NCBI GenBank assembly: GCA_004525355.1
Contig: SPCK01000158.1
Span: 1-5,612, forward strand
Source of the DNA: Spirochaetales bacterium
Lineage (GTDB): Bacteria > Spirochaetota > Spirochaetia > Treponematales > UBA12059
Length of the DNA stretch: 5,612 nucleotides
Direction: 5' to 3'
Part shown: positions 4,684-5,612 of the stretch, one piece after another
Numbering within the stretch: the stretch's first letter is position 1
Layout: each line of letters starts with the position of its first letter
The notes under the pieces: model-generated
Told to the model about the DNA's origin: nothing
Database searches by the model: none
Seen by the model: only the letters and a program-made list of their open reading frames with translations
Translations under genes and position numbers: made by a program

Positions 4684-5612
4684 TCACCACAACATCAATG
4701 GTCCACCTGATAAAACAGGGATGTGGCGTTCTGTGGTGGTATCGTCACCCAGTTGACCGAATTCGTTGCAACCCCATGTCCAAACCGTGCCGTTGCTCTT
4801 CAGCGCCACGGTATGGACACCGCCGGCAGCGATTGATGCTACTTCTGAAAGGCTAAAAACTTTTACCGGGGTGTGGCGTTCTATGATGGTACCGTCACCC
4901 AGTTGGCCATAGGAGTTATTACCCCACGTCCAGACCGTGCCGTCGTTACTCTTCAGTGCTACGGTATGGCAAAGGCCGGCAGCGAATGATGCTACTCCTG
5001 AAAGAGAGGTAAGCGGTACCGGGGTGTAGCGGTCTATAATGGTACCGTCACCGAGTTGGCCATAGTCGTTACTGCCCCATGTCCAGACCGTGCCGCCGCC
5101 GCTCCACTGTGCCACGGTATGGACCCCGCCGGCAGCGATTGCTGCTACTCCCGAAAGGCTGCTAACCGGTACCGGGGTGGGGCTGTCAGTAGTTGTATCG
5201 TCACCCAGTTGGCCATAGTCATTCCAACCCCATGTCCAGACCGTGCCGTCGTCACTCTTCAGCGCTACGGTATGCTGATAGCCGGCGGCGATTGCTGTTA
5301 CTCCCGAAAGGCTGCTAACCGGTACCGGGGTGGGGCTGTCAGTAGTTGTACCGTCACCCAGTTGGCCATAGTCGTTACTGCCCCATGTCCAGACCGTGCC
5401 GTCGCTCTTTAGCGCTACTGTATGGCAACCGCCGGCAGCGATTGCTACTACTCCTGAAAGAACACTATCCAGTACCGGGGTGGTGCGTTCTGTAGTAGTA
5501 CCGTCACCGAGTTGGCCATAGGAGTTATCACCCCATGTCCATACCGTGCCGTCGCTCTTCAGCGCTACGGTATGGGAATCGCCGGCAGCGATTGATGCTA
5601 CTCCTGAAAGAC
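4684..5612 (-). CDS. RCC1-repeat protein, C-terminal part (N-terminus beyond the right edge)
   Basis: The minus-strand frame is open from the right edge for 308 codons to a TGA at 4684-4686. It consists of six RCC1 (regulator of chromosome condensation 1) repeats. Each has the core GVASIAAGDSHTVALKSDG followed by TVWTWG, a variable pair such as DN or SN, then YGQLGDGTT and a Pro-containing linker (TPVPVSSLSG). In eukaryotes such repeats form the blades of a seven-bladed beta-propeller used for protein binding. Bacterial homologues are mostly uncharacterised. The blade period is 50-51 residues, with a one-residue difference before TVW (KSDGTVW versus KSDDGTVW). The fourth visible blade has AQWSGGGTVW in place of ALKSDGTVW. 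The last blade (GCNEFGQLGDD) is the most divergent and the protein ends soon after, at SGGPLMLW. No start, signal peptide or anchor is visible, so cell location is unknown. The GTG at 5115 is internal to a repeat and not a start. Confidence 0.88.
   Translation of the reverse strand, partial: LSGVASIAAGDSHTVALKSDGTVWTWGDNSYGQLGDGTTTERTTPVLDSVLSGVVAIAAGGCHTVALKSDGTVWTWGSNDYGQLGDGTTTDSPTPVPVSSLSGVTAIAAGYQHTVALKSDDGTVWTWGWNDYGQLGDDTTTDSPTPVPVSSLSGVAAIAAGGVHTVAQWSGGGTVWTWGSNDYGQLGDGTIIDRYTPVPLTSLSGVASFAAGLCHTVALKSNDGTVWTWGNNSYGQLGDGTIIERHTPVKVFSLSEVASIAAGGVHTVALKSNGTVWTWGCNEFGQLGDDTTTERHIPVLSGGPLMLW
4740..5612 (-). repeat. Tandem 150-153 bp DNA repeats encoding the RCC1 blades
   Basis: The plus-strand landmark AGTTG, usually followed by GCCATA, starts at 4751, 4901, 5054, 5207, 5360 and 5510, giving periods of 150, 153, 153, 153 and 150 bp. 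Some adjacent copies keep long identical stretches including synonymous positions, for example the segment encoding TDSPTPVPVSSLSG in the copies near 5160-5190 and 5312-5343. This points to recent duplication or gene conversion. The copy near 4751 is the most diverged. Confidence 0.85.

Noticed and set aside
5056..5412. Plus-strand ORF with internal repeats opposite the RCC1 gene
   Set aside because: Its repeats (CCYSRKAANRYRGGAVSS) are simply the reverse complement of the RCC1 units. The minus frame gives a clear known family.
4740..5612. CRISPR-like array
   Set aside because: The units are 150-153 bp, continuous and coding. There are no short repeats separated by unique spacers.

Overview
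The window looks like bacterial chromosome with high GC content over about the first 4.2 kb. It carries two confident edge-truncated genes, one confident complete gene, and structured non-coding DNA between and after them. The long U32-family protein resembles, from memory, the large U32 proteins of spirochaetes (treponeme-like). This assignment is tentative and rests on family resemblance alone; no rRNA or other marker gene is present.

Layout. (1) Positions 1-875, minus strand: the N-terminal two thirds of a major facilitator superfamily (MFS) transporter, which runs off the left edge. (2) Positions 876-1576: a 0.7 kb intergenic region between divergently transcribed genes. It holds a candidate near-leaderless promoter for the MFS gene, an array of at least six consecutive perfect or near-perfect hairpins (955-1213), a GC-rich stretch with no recognisable gene, and a candidate promoter and strong Shine-Dalgarno for the next gene. 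(3) Positions 1577-4171, plus strand: a complete 864-residue U32-family protein. Its N-terminal TIM-barrel carries the four-cysteine U32 signature, a beta-rich middle domain follows, then a second cysteine-free barrel-like half, and finally a basic Gly/Arg/Ser/Pro tail of about 175 residues ending in four heptad repeats. (4) Positions 4172-4683: a region without a confident gene, containing one weak small ORF and three more hairpins. The base composition becomes clearly more AT-rich after about 4485. (5) Positions 4684-5612, minus strand: the C-terminal part of an RCC1-repeat protein, six blades encoded by tandem DNA units of 150-153 bp, running off the right edge.

The genes show no obvious shared pathway. 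Known U32-family proteins act in RNA hydroxylation (RlhA on 23S rRNA, TrhP on tRNA) or in O2-independent ubiquinone hydroxylation (UbiU/UbiV). The basic tail here makes an RNA-linked role attractive but unproven. The most notable items are this tail, the hairpin array placed between two divergent promoters where terminators are not expected, and the palindrome cluster just beyond the RCC1 gene. I see no convincing evidence for a wholly new multi-gene system in this window.
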